64,000 nucleotides of DNA from Climacium dendroides (taxonomy: Eukaryota; Streptophyta; Bryopsida; Hypnales; Climaciaceae): contig OX467090.1 of the NCBI GenBank assembly GCA_950106755.1, forward strand, positions 13,329,489 through 13,393,488, written 5' to 3'. Shown one piece after another: positions 38,757 to 49,220 of the stretch. Position numbers and translations under genes: made by a program. How positions within the stretch are numbered: position 1 is the stretch's first letter; each line of letters starts with the position of its first letter. The notes beneath the pieces are model-generated. The model was not told the origin of the DNA and did no database searches. It saw only the letters and a program-made list of their open reading frames with translations.

Positions 38757-40051
38757 TATTTATATTAGAACCAAGTCCAAGTCTAAAAAAATCTTATTAC
38801 ACCCATTTCTACCAATTGCATGTCCCAAATTGTCACTATTTGATTTAAACTCATTTATTTCCATGAATATACATTCACATTGAACATTTTATTGAACGCA
38901 AGGCTGGACCAATGGCCAAAAATGGACATTACCTTCTTTGTGGGCTATGTGGTCTCCAAAGTGACAACATGGTTGCTAGCATGTGAGCATGAGCCTAGGA
39001 GCAAGAATTTTTTATTAAAAAATGAACTAAGGGACTTATGACCATGGATGGATGTAATTTCAAATTTCCAGAAATGTAAGGTCTAAGTCATTTTTATGAA
39101 CTTTGAAGCACTTGCAATCTTTTTGTGAAAATTTTCTTTGCAACAATTAATGTAGTCAATTTTGATAGAAGTTACACAATTCAAAAATGTGAAGGAAAAT
39201 TAAATATGCCCAAGACATAGTCATAAAACACACAAATTCAATCATGATCAAAATCAACAAATAGTAGTTTGACTAATGAGATATGTTAAGATTAATCTTA
39301 TGAGTTGAAGTGAAAGTGGACTTAGTCACAATCCTCCTTTTTAGATGACTTGAAGTCTCTCTACCCTTGGATGTTGGCCCATCTTCAAATTCTAAAACAT
39401 TCAAAGTACATTCATTTTTACAAGGTTTTGGTTTAGCAACCAAACTCTACAAGCACCAATGCCATCTACTCCATATGTACCAAGGTATGTACTAGAAGAT
39501 TAGAAGTCTTCTTTGGACTAAAGAGAAGGCTTTTTTTTCCTTCATCAATGCATTTACTAGCACCAATCCCTCTCGGTTGCATATACAAATGATACAATGT
39601 TAGACTCATTGAACATTGAAATCAACATACATACAAAGAATTCAGAAATTTATAAATCTTTTGTGCAATTTGTGATTGCAAGAAAGGCTAATCCTATTTT
39701 GCATCACATTCAAAGTGATGGAGTTGTTTCCTACTAGAACTTTTGTTATTAGAACCCAATGAACTTGAAATTTTTATTGGAGATTTATTGAAAAGTATTT
39801 TAGAAATCAAAACTCCCATGAATTGCAAAATCAGTTGCTAGAGGGATATTTCATGGTTACCTTCTATCTTATTAGTCACCTTAGAGCATGCCTACTTGTC
39901 TACCATAATGGATGACTTCTTTTACCTCCAGCCTATGTAGCTTTAAATCTTTTGAGGCTATGCTATCCAATTTTGAAAATGTGGCAAACCAATCATTTCT
40001 GGGAAAGAGAAGGTATACAACCCTAAAAAAAATTTCTTCCTTGCAAGCCTA
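37762..40051. other. Intergenic, microsatellite only
   Basis: AT-rich sequence with a (TA)n microsatellite at 38726-38755. Open frames at 38288-38488, 38602-38883 and 39912-40112 have no recognisable product; the second is partly made of the microsatellite. Confidence 0.45.
38726..38755. repeat. (TA)15 microsatellite
   Basis: Uninterrupted alternating TA over 30 bases, likely variable in length between individuals. Confidence 0.95.
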
Positions 40052-40290
40052 CACTAGTAAAATCTCCTGTTTATGTAAACATGAGTTGTCTAACTTGATG
40101 TTGTTTACCTAAACGTTCAATGTAACAACCCCATGTTTTTATGTCATTGAAGATGCTACAATGAACGTTAGTAGATGTCAATGTTGACATAATATTGACA
40201 TAAAAACAAGGGGTTGTTGCATTGAACGTTTAAGTAAACAGCGTCAAGTTAAACAACTCATGTCTAGATAAATAGGAGATTTTACTAGTG
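40052..40290. mobile_element. CACTA-like MITE, 239 bp
   Basis: The ends are cactagtaaaatctcct and its exact complement. The long arms also share gttgtttacctaaacgttca-like and ccccatgtttttatgtca-like blocks. A 3-bp direct repeat, cta, flanks both ends (40049-40051 and 40291-40293), matching the CACTA/En-Spm target size. Confidence 0.85.
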
Positions 40291-40641
40291 CTAGTAACAT
40301 TACTAGTTAAATTGTTAATAATAATACTGTTTACAAAATGTTTGCAAATTATTGAAGGGTAATTGATGCAAAATTATAGTTTTCAAGTTGCTTAGAGTAT
40401 AATCAAAAAAATCTTACTATAATAAAATGTAGGTGGATAATTATATGAATCATCAATTTTATATATCCTACTAAGAGATATTTTATTGTTTACTTAAAAA
40501 TTCTTTAATATTTTTCAAATGTAGTAAAATGCTTGAAGTGTACAAATGGTTAAAAACCAGCTTGAAAATACACCTAAAATTATAAATTACATTGACAAAA
40601 CTAATTTATACAAACCAATGACAATATGAAAGACTCAACAA

Positions 40642-40808
40642 TATCATCTCAAACTTAAAGACAGACGGATTATTAACAAATATCATACTAATTCAGTGCC
40701 TTCATCACTACACACTATAATCGATGCGATTATAGTACTTAGTGATGAAGGCACTAAATCAGTACGATATTTGTTAATAATCCGTTTGTCCTTAAGTTTG
40801 AAATGATA
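40642..40808. repeat. 167-bp near-perfect palindrome
   Basis: Arms of about 80 bp pair across a few central bases near 40725. Shared blocks include cggattattaacaaatat and gtgccttcatcacta, each followed by its complement on the other side. It may be a MITE or a foldback RNA source. Confidence 0.8.
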
Positions 40809-41478
40809 CTCATTAAAAATCCATTCCAATTTTTGTATTACACATGAAAGAAACTTCCATGCTAATGCATTTTCAACTAGCCTCAAAATCCTCAAATTTG
40901 AGGAATTCAATCTCAGAATTCAATCCATTGCTCACTTGAAAAAGATATAATTTGATTAATTTCCAACTCTTTACACAAATCATTTACATCTTGAAAGAAT
41001 TGAGACAATTTCAAATGCCACACCAGCATCCAGGAAATATTTTGAAAATTTAGGTCAAAAGCTGGCTAGTGAAGAGTAGGTCCAGCCAAAACTTGATTTA
41101 GTTCAGTTCTTGTCTTCTTCCATCTAATGACAGCAGTCATTTTCTTTTGGTAGTAAATTTGAATCAGCTAATATTCCTCTCATCTTATACATGAATCAGC
41201 TACTTTTCTTCTTGTATAGCCAATGAATCGGCTAAATTTCCTTTCATAACTAACTTAACCAGCCAATACCTAAAATTTCTTTTGTACAAAAATTTATACA
41301 TGTACATGCATAAACCTTATCAAAGTAGAAATGTTTTTGGCAGGAGTTGAACATGGAAACTCCTCAACCGGTTGAGGACCAAAGACTTAGCTTTACTAAA
41401 ATACAAAGCTCACATTCTTAAGAAAAATGAGGCTTTATATTTTTGAAAGGCTCCTATCTACTATATGCATCATAATAA
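40809..41478. other. Intergenic with a SINE-like fragment
   Basis: Apart from the tRNA-like segment at about 41300-41410, no gene or clear repeat is visible between the palindrome and the hAT pseudogene. Confidence 0.4.
41300..41410 (-). repeat. Possible tRNA-derived SINE fragment
   Basis: On the minus strand, gttcaactcctgcc (complement of about 41339-41352) resembles a polymerase III B box. An A-box-like gtaaagctaagtctttggtc lies upstream (about 41377-41398), with spacing close to that of a tRNA. The ends and a poly-A or poly-T tail could not be defined. Confidence 0.35.
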
Positions 41479-42031
41479 TCAAAATTGAAAGTCACCAATA
41501 TCAATGTTACCTTGTGATGTCTCACCTTCACTTACACCAGCAAGATGCAATTTTGGTCTTGAATACAAGTGCCTAAATTTTCGAGAATTTTTCCACAAAA
41601 CAATGGCCTTAAGTAAAATTGCATTAGCACTATTACTATCTGGACCTTCTAAAGCAACACACATGACACTTTCAAGATGTTTAGTTTTCAAATGATTCCT
41701 TACCTTAGACTTGATAGAATTTTGGATAGAAAAACCCCTTTCACATGTGGCAGTATTAACACATTGAATTCTAGCAATTTCAGCAAGAATAAGAAGGTTA
41801 GGATACTTAAGTTGAAGTGAAGGGCTTCAAGAAATATGACTCCATAAGTCACCAAAACCCTTGTCCAACCATTCAGTGGTTGCTTGAAGTTTAAAAGCAA
41901 AAAATTCCCTCTTCGCCATTGAGGGGTTACTTAGAGCTTCAAATTTCTTCCCATGAAGCTCTAAACCATGCCTATAACGACCACACAATACATCCAACTC
42001 TAAAATATCCCAACTAGCTAAACCTACTTGT
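41479..42031 (-). pseudogene. hAT/ZNF862-type transposase, C-terminal part
   Basis: The minus strand encodes the hAT C-terminal dimerisation region: LILAEIARIQCVNTATCERG near 41720-41800, then IKSKVRNHLKTKHLESVM and a closing segment with LWKNSRKFRHLYS, to a stop at 41479-41481. A TGA interrupts it at 41827-41829. The reading frame runs straight into the Gypsy left LTR. It resumes beyond the right LTR at 59154, in frame across the CTTGT target site, so this is the far end of the gene starting at 61036. hAT transposases cut and paste DNA with 8-bp target duplications. With several stops elsewhere this copy is dead. Confidence 0.85.
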
Positions 42032-43801
42032 TGTAGTTAAGACAATTTTATTTTTTAGTTAAATTTTGTTTTTTGAGTGTGAAATGGATTATATGTTTTA
42101 AGTTTTGGGTAATTAAGTGTCAATGTGATGATATTTGAAGTTAAAGTGTGAAAAGACTTTTTGGCTTGAGCGGTTATGGACTTTGACAGGTTTTTATCAA
42201 GAGATTGGAAGGGGTGTTTAAGGAGGATCATAATAAATAGTTTCTCTTCTCTCATTCTTCTCTCTCTCTTTTAATTCTCTCTTGTATTAGTGACATGAGG
42301 TCACATTTTTCTTGCGTTGTGTTATAGATTCATAGATGTTATTCCGTTTTTGTGTGGATTAATCACTTAAGTGATGGTATTTATTGCTAAAAGCATGAAG
42401 TTTAATCGTGAGGATTATTGCCTTGAGCATTTTTATTTTGGAAAGTCTCTTTAAGAGAATTGGATTATGTGTGGAGTGGATTTTGTTCATCGGTTATAAT
42501 TTATCTCTTAAGAGAATTTTTATGTCAATGCTCAAAGCAAAATTTGAAGTAGAAGAGAAATAAAATATTAAGTTAGTGATTGACTTAATAATTCCAGTGA
42601 TTGGAAATTGTTTATAAACCAAGGAGTGATTTGGATTTGAGTGATCCAGAGATTGGACTTTATTTTCAAATTTAATAATTTACCATCGATTGGACTTTAT
42701 TTTCAAATTTAATAATTTACCATCGATTGGTAATTATTTTCATTAAAGTATTGGAATATTTTTGTATTTTAAATGGACATGTATGTTTAAAACAAAACTT
42801 AAGATTGAGATTTATTTCAAGTTGGAAAATGATTTTACATTTCTAGTGAATAGAAGTTATTGAACAATTGCAAACAAATGATGTACATTCTAAATATTGA
42901 ATGATTATTCATATAATTAATAAATGGTATTCCAATTGAAGACATGTGTACAAGATTGAATGTTTGAATGTGCATTTAAATTTATTTTATTTTATTTATT
43001 AGAATTTATATTTAGTTGTGTAAATTTAGAAAGCATAATTTAGAGTTAGTATTGCAATTAGAGAAAAAAGGAGATCCAAGATAACTCGGTGATGCATATC
43101 AAGGAAGCTTAAAGCTAAAGATAGGAGAAAACAAAATCGAATGAAGACCGCAGTCTTGAAAAGGAAAGAATTCGAAGCTTTTTAAATAATTTAACAAAGC
43201 ATATTGTATATCCCTTAAGGGAAATTTTAGAATTGCTTAAAACATTTGGGTATTAATGTATTCACTTAAAGCGATGTCCTTGGTTGTTTTCAATTCCTAA
43301 AAAGGATATGTGTTACATTTACTTCAAGTAATTGAGTCATTAGCGCTTAAAGCAACTTAGATGTTGAAACGATAATTGTGAAAATAATTAAAGAATTCTC
43401 GATTAAACCGAATTTTCAAAGTTCAAATATATATCTTGGGAGATGCAGGTTGCAAAGAAATATATTTGTAATATATTTTTGTGAATTCAAAGTATGAGAT
43501 TTGTGGATGCAGGTTCCCTTAATTTATACATTTAGTTCCACATTTTATTTTAATATAAGACTGGTACGGACTTAGTGGTTAGAAATTTATATTTATAATT
43601 GGACGGAAATTAGAAAGAGAACTCCTTTCCCATACCTAAATAGAATATGAAATATACCAAATACCTTAATACCTTAAGATTAACAACATAATTTACCTAC
43701 ATAGTGACATTAGCTAACTAGCCACTAAGCTAATTTGAGCTTTCCCTTGAACGAACCTTTTTGGAATTGCCTTGGTTTTGTCTTAGAAAAACTATACTGC
43801 A
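42032..43801 (+). repeat. 5' LTR (1770 bp)
   Basis: Starts TGTAG and ends CTGCA; the last-but-two base G is the only difference from the 3' LTR, which ends CTACA and so keeps a perfect 5-bp terminal inverted repeat. It contains an aataaata AT box followed by a CT-rich tract (about 42228-42290) that may mark the promoter and transcript start. A 37-bp tandem duplication is at 42651-42724. TTAA-centred palindromes include atcacttaagtgat at 42362-42375. Confidence 0.95.
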
Positions 43802-43805
43802 TTTT

Positions 43806-43823
43806 TGACGCCGCTACCGGGGA
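43806..43823 (+). other. Primer binding site, Asp-tRNA type
   Basis: tgacgccgctaccgggga lies four bases after the LTR. It agrees at 15 of 18 positions with the complement of the plant Asp-tRNA 3' end as I recall it. Asp-tRNA priming is known for Athila-type elements. Confidence 0.7.
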
Positions 43824-43975
43824 AAGCTCGGCTAAGTGGTAGCTAAAATGTAGGTAGAATCTTTCTTTTTGAAATTAAGTCTAGAAGAATTTAATGAAAA
43901 GATTAGTGGTGAATAAGGATTTCAATTTTGATCATGATCAAATCAAATCAAATTCTATGATAAATATAAGAAATA

Positions 43976-44359
43976 ATGGATCATAGTGGTTCTAGGAGTA
44001 ATTTTCCGATTCAAAGTACAATAGATTTTTTATGTAGGAAAAGCCTTGAAAATAAATCAGAAAACATTACTAAAACAAAGATTAAAAATAAAACTCATAG
44101 AGAAAATATTAAATGTCATTTTTGTGGCGCTAATGGTCATGTTAAGAAAACTTGTAGAAAGAAACAAGACTTTGATACTCTAAACCGGTCTAGACAAAAT
44201 TTAAATTGCAAACCCATAAAACCATTGCCGTATGAACTTGAATTTTTGAATACTATTAGACTTCTTCAAATTTTACAAATTAAACCTACATCTCTTCCAG
44301 AATTAAAACAACTGCGAATTGTTATTGACACCCTTATTTATTTCCATACAATAAATTAA
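43976..44359 (+). CDS. Leader ORF A with one zinc knuckle (127 aa)
   Basis: An ATG-started frame in the element leader. Residues about 46-59 form a CCHC knuckle, CHFCGANGHVKKTC, of the type that binds nucleic acid in Gag proteins. The rest is Lys/Asn-rich with a leucine-rich C-terminal half. It is separate from gag, which has its own four knuckles 2 kb downstream. It could be a duplicated Gag piece or an extra upstream ORF such as those of Ogre-type elements. No function can be assigned beyond probable RNA binding. Confidence 0.5.
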   Translation: MDHSGSRSNFPIQSTIDFLCRKSLENKSENITKTKIKNKTHRENIKCHFCGANGHVKKTCRKKQDFDTLNRSRQNLNCKPIKPLPYELEFLNTIRLLQILQIKPTSLPELKQLRIVIDTLIYFHTIN

Positions 44360-44429
44360 ACTAGGTAATGTGGAAGTATATGAAAATAGTAAAGGGAGGT
44401 CTTGGCAAAGTCGTAATAATTTTGTGTAG

Positions 44430-44840
44430 ATGAATTATACTTTTCCTTGGGAAGTCCCAAAAATTTTAGAAGATTTCTTTTCTGGGCCATGTCTTTTCAA
44501 GGCATTATATAGGCTTTATAAGGGAGCATATTTGGGTGAAGGATTTAGAATCATTGGAAATTATCCTAGAAATAAAGATCTTTGTGATCAAATAGATGTA
44601 TTGCCTTTGGATATAAAACGTATTATCCTTAGTAAACTTTGGAATGGAAGTGAAGAATTTAACAATAGAGTAAAAGTTTTAGAAGGAGAACTACTTTTAG
44701 ATTCTTCACTACATTATATGTTTCTACAATATAGAAAATTAAAAGCAATTACTAAAAACCAAGTACCAAGGATTTATGCGGGTTGGAATGGAGTCAAAAT
44801 TGAGAGAAAAAACATATGTCTTGATTTATGGACCAATTAA
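44430..44840 (+). CDS. Leader ORF B, unknown (136 aa)
   Basis: The frame starts with ATG 70 bases after ORF A closes and is in a different frame. The product has a Trp/Pro-containing start (MNYTFPWEVPKILEDFF), a central LPLDIKRIILSKLWNG segment and a basic C terminus. I do not recognise it. It may once have been continuous with ORF A, as the gap is short and free of other features. An A/T simple-repeat block (about 44920-45075) follows before gag. Confidence 0.4.
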   Translation: MNYTFPWEVPKILEDFFSGPCLFKALYRLYKGAYLGEGFRIIGNYPRNKDLCDQIDVLPLDIKRIILSKLWNGSEEFNNRVKVLEGELLLDSSLHYMFLQYRKLKAITKNQVPRIYAGWNGVKIERKNICLDLWTN

Positions 44841-45113
44841 TCTCTTATCCACCCCTTTTATCCCTGAATTTTTACAGTCAAAAAGAAAATCTCCCCATCT
44901 AAATTTTAAATTAATTTGTCCTTAAAATAAAATAAAATAAAATAAAATAAATAAATAAATAAATATATATTTAAAATAAAAAAACAAAAACAAAAACAAA
45001 ATATAAAAAGAAAGAAAATAAAAATTTAAAATTAAACTAAATTAAATTAATTCTAAAAATACATATATATGTATATTTGGTGAGATTTTGTTTCCATTGA
45101 ATGGAGAAAATTA

Positions 45114-45593
45114 ATGTCGGGAGTACCTTCTCCATCTAAACTTAAAAAAGAATTACAAAAACTCGCTAGGGATAAACGTGCCAAAGTTTGGGATCGTCGA
45201 AGGGGATTACCGTCATGTGATAAATCACACTCTCATTCTCATCGTGAAGAAGGTCATCAAACGTCACCTTCGATATCTCCTTCTTCTTCTTCACCAAAGA
45301 TTAATTTTACTCAAAATGAGGGAGATGAAATTAAAATTCAAAACCAACGAGACAGAATAGAGAGTGAAGAGGAAAATAAGAAAATTGCCCAAGAACTAGA
45401 ATGTCTCCTTAGTACTCCTACTTATACTTCTAAACAAAGTGATGACGATTTAAATACCACACTTCTTCTAAACGAAGAGTTTAGTCAATCAGAATCTAAT
45501 ATACAAACTGTTAGAGAGGGAGTCCAAGTTATTAAACAAAATTTTGTGCCTACAAATTTACAAAAAAAAAATCTTTTGTTTTTGACTCTATAG
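45114..45593 (+). CDS. Gag N-terminal segment (159 aa, out of frame with gag core)
   Basis: An ATG-started, low-complexity Ser/His/Glu-rich segment (SPSISPSSSSPK near its middle) that closes at TAG just after an A10 run at 45562-45571. The frame of the gag core is open from that A run onward, one base out of register. The two were therefore probably one protein, separated by a homopolymer length change or joined by ribosomal slippage. No known domain falls in this piece. Confidence 0.55.
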   Translation: MSGVPSPSKLKKELQKLARDKRAKVWDRRRGLPSCDKSHSHSHREEGHQTSPSISPSSSSPKINFTQNEGDEIKIQNQRDRIESEEENKKIAQELECLLSTPTYTSKQSDDDLNTTLLLNEEFSQSESNIQTVREGVQVIKQNFVPTNLQKKNLLFLTL

Positions 45594-45682
45594 GAGATTT
45601 AGAAGATTTTGATCCTTTAAATTTTCCTAGAGGTAATCAAGAGTCTGATAGCTCTAGAGAGTACTCTACTTCCTCATCTAAT

Positions 45683-47260
45683 TTGAATAATTCACCTTCT
45701 ACTCCTCCTTTACCTCCACCGAGCCAAAATCAAAATAATTCAATGGCAAATCAAAGACCTTTGAATCTTGCCCCTATGCCTATTTATTATGGCCAAATAG
45801 GAACTGATCCTGATTTTCATTTATCTAGATTTATAGCATGTTGTCAAGCTAATAGAATTCCCCAAGAAGATTATTTGGTCACATTTCCTGCAACCCTACA
45901 AGCCAATGCTTTTGCTTGGTATCAAAGACAAAATCAAGCTACTTTTGTAAATTGGGATGCTTTAAAAAATGCCTTTCTTGCACAATTTCGACCGATTGGA
46001 TTTAACGAAAGTTTGAGAGAAAGACTAAGACATATAAAAATGGGAATAGAAGAGAGTGTAGATTCCTATTATGGGAGAATGAAAGATTTATTAAATAGAT
46101 GGACTAATTACAACATACCTGAAGATTTTCTAACAAGTTTATTTGTGGGGGGCTTGTACCCCTATGAATTAAAACTTTATACTAAAGAAAAACGCCCTAA
46201 CACTTTACTAGAAGGCTTGCGTCATGCAAAAATATGGGAAGAGTCTAGGATTGATGAAGACTATATGCCTTATGCAGACCAATCAATTTATCCAACTTTA
46301 GAACCTCAACCTAGAGTGACACCAAATCAATTACAAGGGCGAATTCGTCCAATTATGGACCAAAATATATATGTATGTCCACCACCTTATACGAGACCCC
46401 AGCCTCAACCTATGGTTGCAGCCCCATTGAAAGCTATTGTAGAACAGGCATCCAATGAAAAACCAATTGTTGACCCTAATTTGGATAGAATAGAAAAACT
46501 TACTCAACAATTACAAAACATGGAGGTAAAATTAGCGGGGGGTAGACCTAAACGTTTTAAACCTAATAATACCCGCTCTAATGTATGGTGTTCAACCTGT
46601 AAGGGTTATGGACATATGGCTAATGAATGTCCATCTCCTCCAAACCAAACCCTTAAGTGTTCTTATTGTGGTGGAAATCATGACATTACCAAATGTTGGA
46701 ATCTACAAAGCGTCCAACAGATGGAAAGTTTTCCTAATAATAGACCTTGGATTAATAAGGGAGGAAATCAAGCTAACATGAATAAAAGACCATTCACAAG
46801 ACCTAGAGCTAACCCCCCTTATAAACCAAATGATAGTCGTCCCAGATGGAATGATGAATATAATTCACCACCTATTTGGAACGGACCACCTTATAATCCA
46901 AATACACACCAATATAACCCACCACAAAAAGGAAAACATGTGGTATGTTATAGATGTGGTGAATTAGGCCATTACGCCAATGATTGTCCTAATTCTAGAA
47001 AGCAAGAAGGTTATGTCCCTTTATGTGGAAGATGTAGAAAGCCAGGACATATAGCTAATGACTGTCGCGAGGATCTTCCTAAGTTTCCACCTTCTGAGAG
47101 AGATTGGAATCAAGGGAAACAAGTGACATTTAAGGATGAATCTAAAGAAAAAGAAGTTCATAAAATATCTAAAACCTTACAGACTCAAACAATGGGACTC
47201 CAACTTAAACAACCTACCTTTGTAGTTAATACTCGTAGTGCCACCTTAAAAAATAAATAA
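45683..47260 (+). CDS. gag: Gag core: capsid domain and four zinc knuckles
   Basis: Gag packages the element RNA. A retrotransposon Gag domain covers about residues 30-190 (FHLSRFIACCQANRIP, AFAWYQRQN, the EESVDSYYGRMKDLLNRW stretch). Four knuckles follow at about residues 303, 325, 423 and 450: CSTCKGYGHMANEC, CSYCGGNHDITKC (one residue short), CYRCGELGHYANDC and CGRCRKPGHIANDC. The listed start is a TTG; the frame is open upstream to the A10 run near 45571, so the true N terminus lies in the preceding segment. It stops at TAA 47258-47260. The same frame then stays open past the T7 run at 47365-47371, so this stop looks like a lesion inside a longer Gag. Confidence 0.9.
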   Translation: MNNSPSTPPLPPPSQNQNNSMANQRPLNLAPMPIYYGQIGTDPDFHLSRFIACCQANRIPQEDYLVTFPATLQANAFAWYQRQNQATFVNWDALKNAFLAQFRPIGFNESLRERLRHIKMGIEESVDSYYGRMKDLLNRWTNYNIPEDFLTSLFVGGLYPYELKLYTKEKRPNTLLEGLRHAKIWEESRIDEDYMPYADQSIYPTLEPQPRVTPNQLQGRIRPIMDQNIYVCPPPYTRPQPQPMVAAPLKAIVEQASNEKPIVDPNLDRIEKLTQQLQNMEVKLAGGRPKRFKPNNTRSNVWCSTCKGYGHMANECPSPPNQTLKCSYCGGNHDITKCWNLQSVQQMESFPNNRPWINKGGNQANMNKRPFTRPRANPPYKPNDSRPRWNDEYNSPPIWNGPPYNPNTHQYNPPQKGKHVVCYRCGELGHYANDCPNSRKQEGYVPLCGRCRKPGHIANDCREDLPKFPPSERDWNQGKQVTFKDESKEKEVHKISKTLQTQTMGLQLKQPTFVVNTRSATLKNK

Positions 47261-47378
47261 AATTCAAAAGGAGACTTCCAAACTAATTCAGAGGATGATC
47301 GAAGTGAACATGAATCTTTAGATGGAGATTCATTGTCACCAATTTCACCCTTGAAAAATCAACCTTTTTTTATCACAT

Positions 47379-48536
47379 GTGCTTTCACCACAAACCACAA
47401 AAAGTTTAGGAAACAATGTACCAATGTCAAAAATTCCCATTGCACCTTTAATTCCATCTACAATTAAAATACCTATGAAAAGACTCCCAATTTCATTATC
47501 CAGTAAGAATAATCCTAAACTTAAAAGAATTAATAAACGTTTGATGAGATTGGTAGCAGGAATGAAATCTTATAATATTCTAGAGAATTTGGACTCTATA
47601 CAACCACAAATATCACTAAAGCAACTTCTAGCTATTTCACCTAAGTGTAGGAGTGAACTTAGCCATGCTTTAGTAAAAAAGAGGGTTAAGGAAAATGAAA
47701 TTCATGATGTTTCCTTAGATCCGGGTGCTCCAACTATTGAATTAAGAATTGATGGCACCCTAATCTCAGGAGCTCAAATTGATGGGGGATCTAGCGTTAA
47801 CCTTATGAGTAAAGAAACTATGGATGAATTAGGATTAACAACAATGACCCCTACGCCCATAATTTTACAAATGGCGGATCAAAGTAGAGTTAAACCTTTA
47901 GGTATGTTATCTCAGATTTCTACTTTCATTGGTAACTTGGAATATAAATTTGATTACATTATATTCAAAGTCCCAAACGCCATTTCTTCCTATCCAATTT
48001 TACTTGGCCGACCTTGGTTACATATGGCCAATGTAAAAGATGATTGGGGAAAGGGCCTAATAACTATTGGAAAAGGAAAACAAAAACTAACATTACCTAT
48101 GTTCCCGATTATTTATCATGGGGAAATCCAAGATGATGGATCGAGTATTACGTCAGCAAATTCTTCTGATAATGGATATAATACCTCTTTTGAAGAATCT
48201 TCTAAAAATATATCTGAAAGTCCTTTTCCCTATCAGTGTGTTGGACCTGGAGAATATTTTACCCCATTAACAACCTATGATGATTCTGATGATGCAATTC
48301 TTGCTTGGCAAACTTCTGAGGTTGGAATGGTTGAAACCGTAGAAGAATCTGAGCTAGAACCGCATTTAGATTCGGATACAAACGAATTAGAACAAATGTT
48401 TTTTGATAATGACAAAACTCCTCTTAATTTAGGAAGTTTAAAAGATATATGTAAGGAAATGAATTTGGGAACGGAAGGGGATCCAAAAAACATAAGGGTC
48501 TATTCTAAAATGACTAAGGTTGAATGGAAATACTAA
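47379..48536 (+). CDS. Pol, protease segment
   Basis: An aspartic protease that would cut the polyprotein. The active-site motif is IDGGSS at about residue 134; the usual DTG is DGG here, a variant I recall in plant Gypsy elements. It is followed by the ILLGRPWLH motif at about residues 206-214. The frame begins after a T7 run that separates it from gag by one base; the listed start is GTG. It ends at TAA 48534-48536, immediately before RT sequence in the same frame, so the stop truncates pol. Confidence 0.85.
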   Translation: MLSPQTTKSLGNNVPMSKIPIAPLIPSTIKIPMKRLPISLSSKNNPKLKRINKRLMRLVAGMKSYNILENLDSIQPQISLKQLLAISPKCRSELSHALVKKRVKENEIHDVSLDPGAPTIELRIDGTLISGAQIDGGSSVNLMSKETMDELGLTTMTPTPIILQMADQSRVKPLGMLSQISTFIGNLEYKFDYIIFKVPNAISSYPILLGRPWLHMANVKDDWGKGLITIGKGKQKLTLPMFPIIYHGEIQDDGSSITSANSSDNGYNTSFEESSKNISESPFPYQCVGPGEYFTPLTTYDDSDDAILAWQTSEVGMVETVEESELEPHLDSDTNELEQMFFDNDKTPLNLGSLKDICKEMNLGTEGDPKNIRVYSKMTKVEWKY

Positions 48537-49220
48537 AAAAATTTCTTTAAAAGACATAAGAGTGCTTTTGCTTGGACTTATAAGGATCTTAAAGGAGTTC
48601 CTCCAGAAATTTGTGAGTACAAAATTATTTTAGAAGATAATGTTAAACCTGTACGTCACAGACAATACAGAATGAACCCTAAATATTCTTTATTGGTAAA
48701 AGAGGAAATTGATAAATTATTAGAATGTGGATTTATTTATCCAGTACCTTATAGTGAGTGGGTATCTTCAATTGTCATTGTTCCTAAGAAAAATGGCAAG
48801 TTACGTATTTGTCAAGACTATAAAAAACTGAATAGCGCTACTCGTAAAGACTATTTCCCCTTACCCTTTACAGATACCATGTTAGATACAGTGGCAGGTT
48901 ATGAGTGTTATTCAATGATGGATGGATTTTCAAGATACAATCAGATTCAAATTGCCTTAAAATATCAATTGTTGACCACCTTTACTACGGATTGGGGAAC
49001 TTTTGCATGTCGAGTAATGCCTTTTGGTCTTTGTAATGCGCTTGCTACTTTTCAAAGATTAATGACTATAGCTTTTCATGAATACTTACGAAAATTTATG
49101 GAAATTTTCTTAGATGATTTTTGTGTTTTTAGTAGTAAGTCTAATCATGCTACCTATTTAGCCAAATGTTTTGAACAATGTGAGAAGTTTGGAATTTCTA
49201 TTAACTCAGCTAAATCTTAG
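48537..49220 (+). pseudogene. Pol, reverse transcriptase N-terminal and palm segment
   Basis: Continues the protease frame directly after the TAA. It holds the FAWTYKDLKGVPPEIC leader, KKNGKLRICQDYKKLN, the palm motif YSMMDGFSRYNQI, MPFGLCNALATFQRLM (usual P replaced by L) and the FLDDF catalytic pair at about 49105-49120. A TAG at 49218-49220 interrupts just before the GKLLGHIVS segment. The enzyme copies element RNA into DNA; this copy cannot give full-length protein without readthrough. Confidence 0.88.

Noticed and set aside
38602..38883. 93-residue frame with an Ile/Tyr repeat
   Set aside because: Its core is the translated (TA)n microsatellite.
42055..42255. Minus-strand 66-residue frame in the LTR, repeated at 57407-57607
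   Set aside because: It appears twice only because the LTRs are duplicates; no domain, and it overlaps the likely promoter tract.
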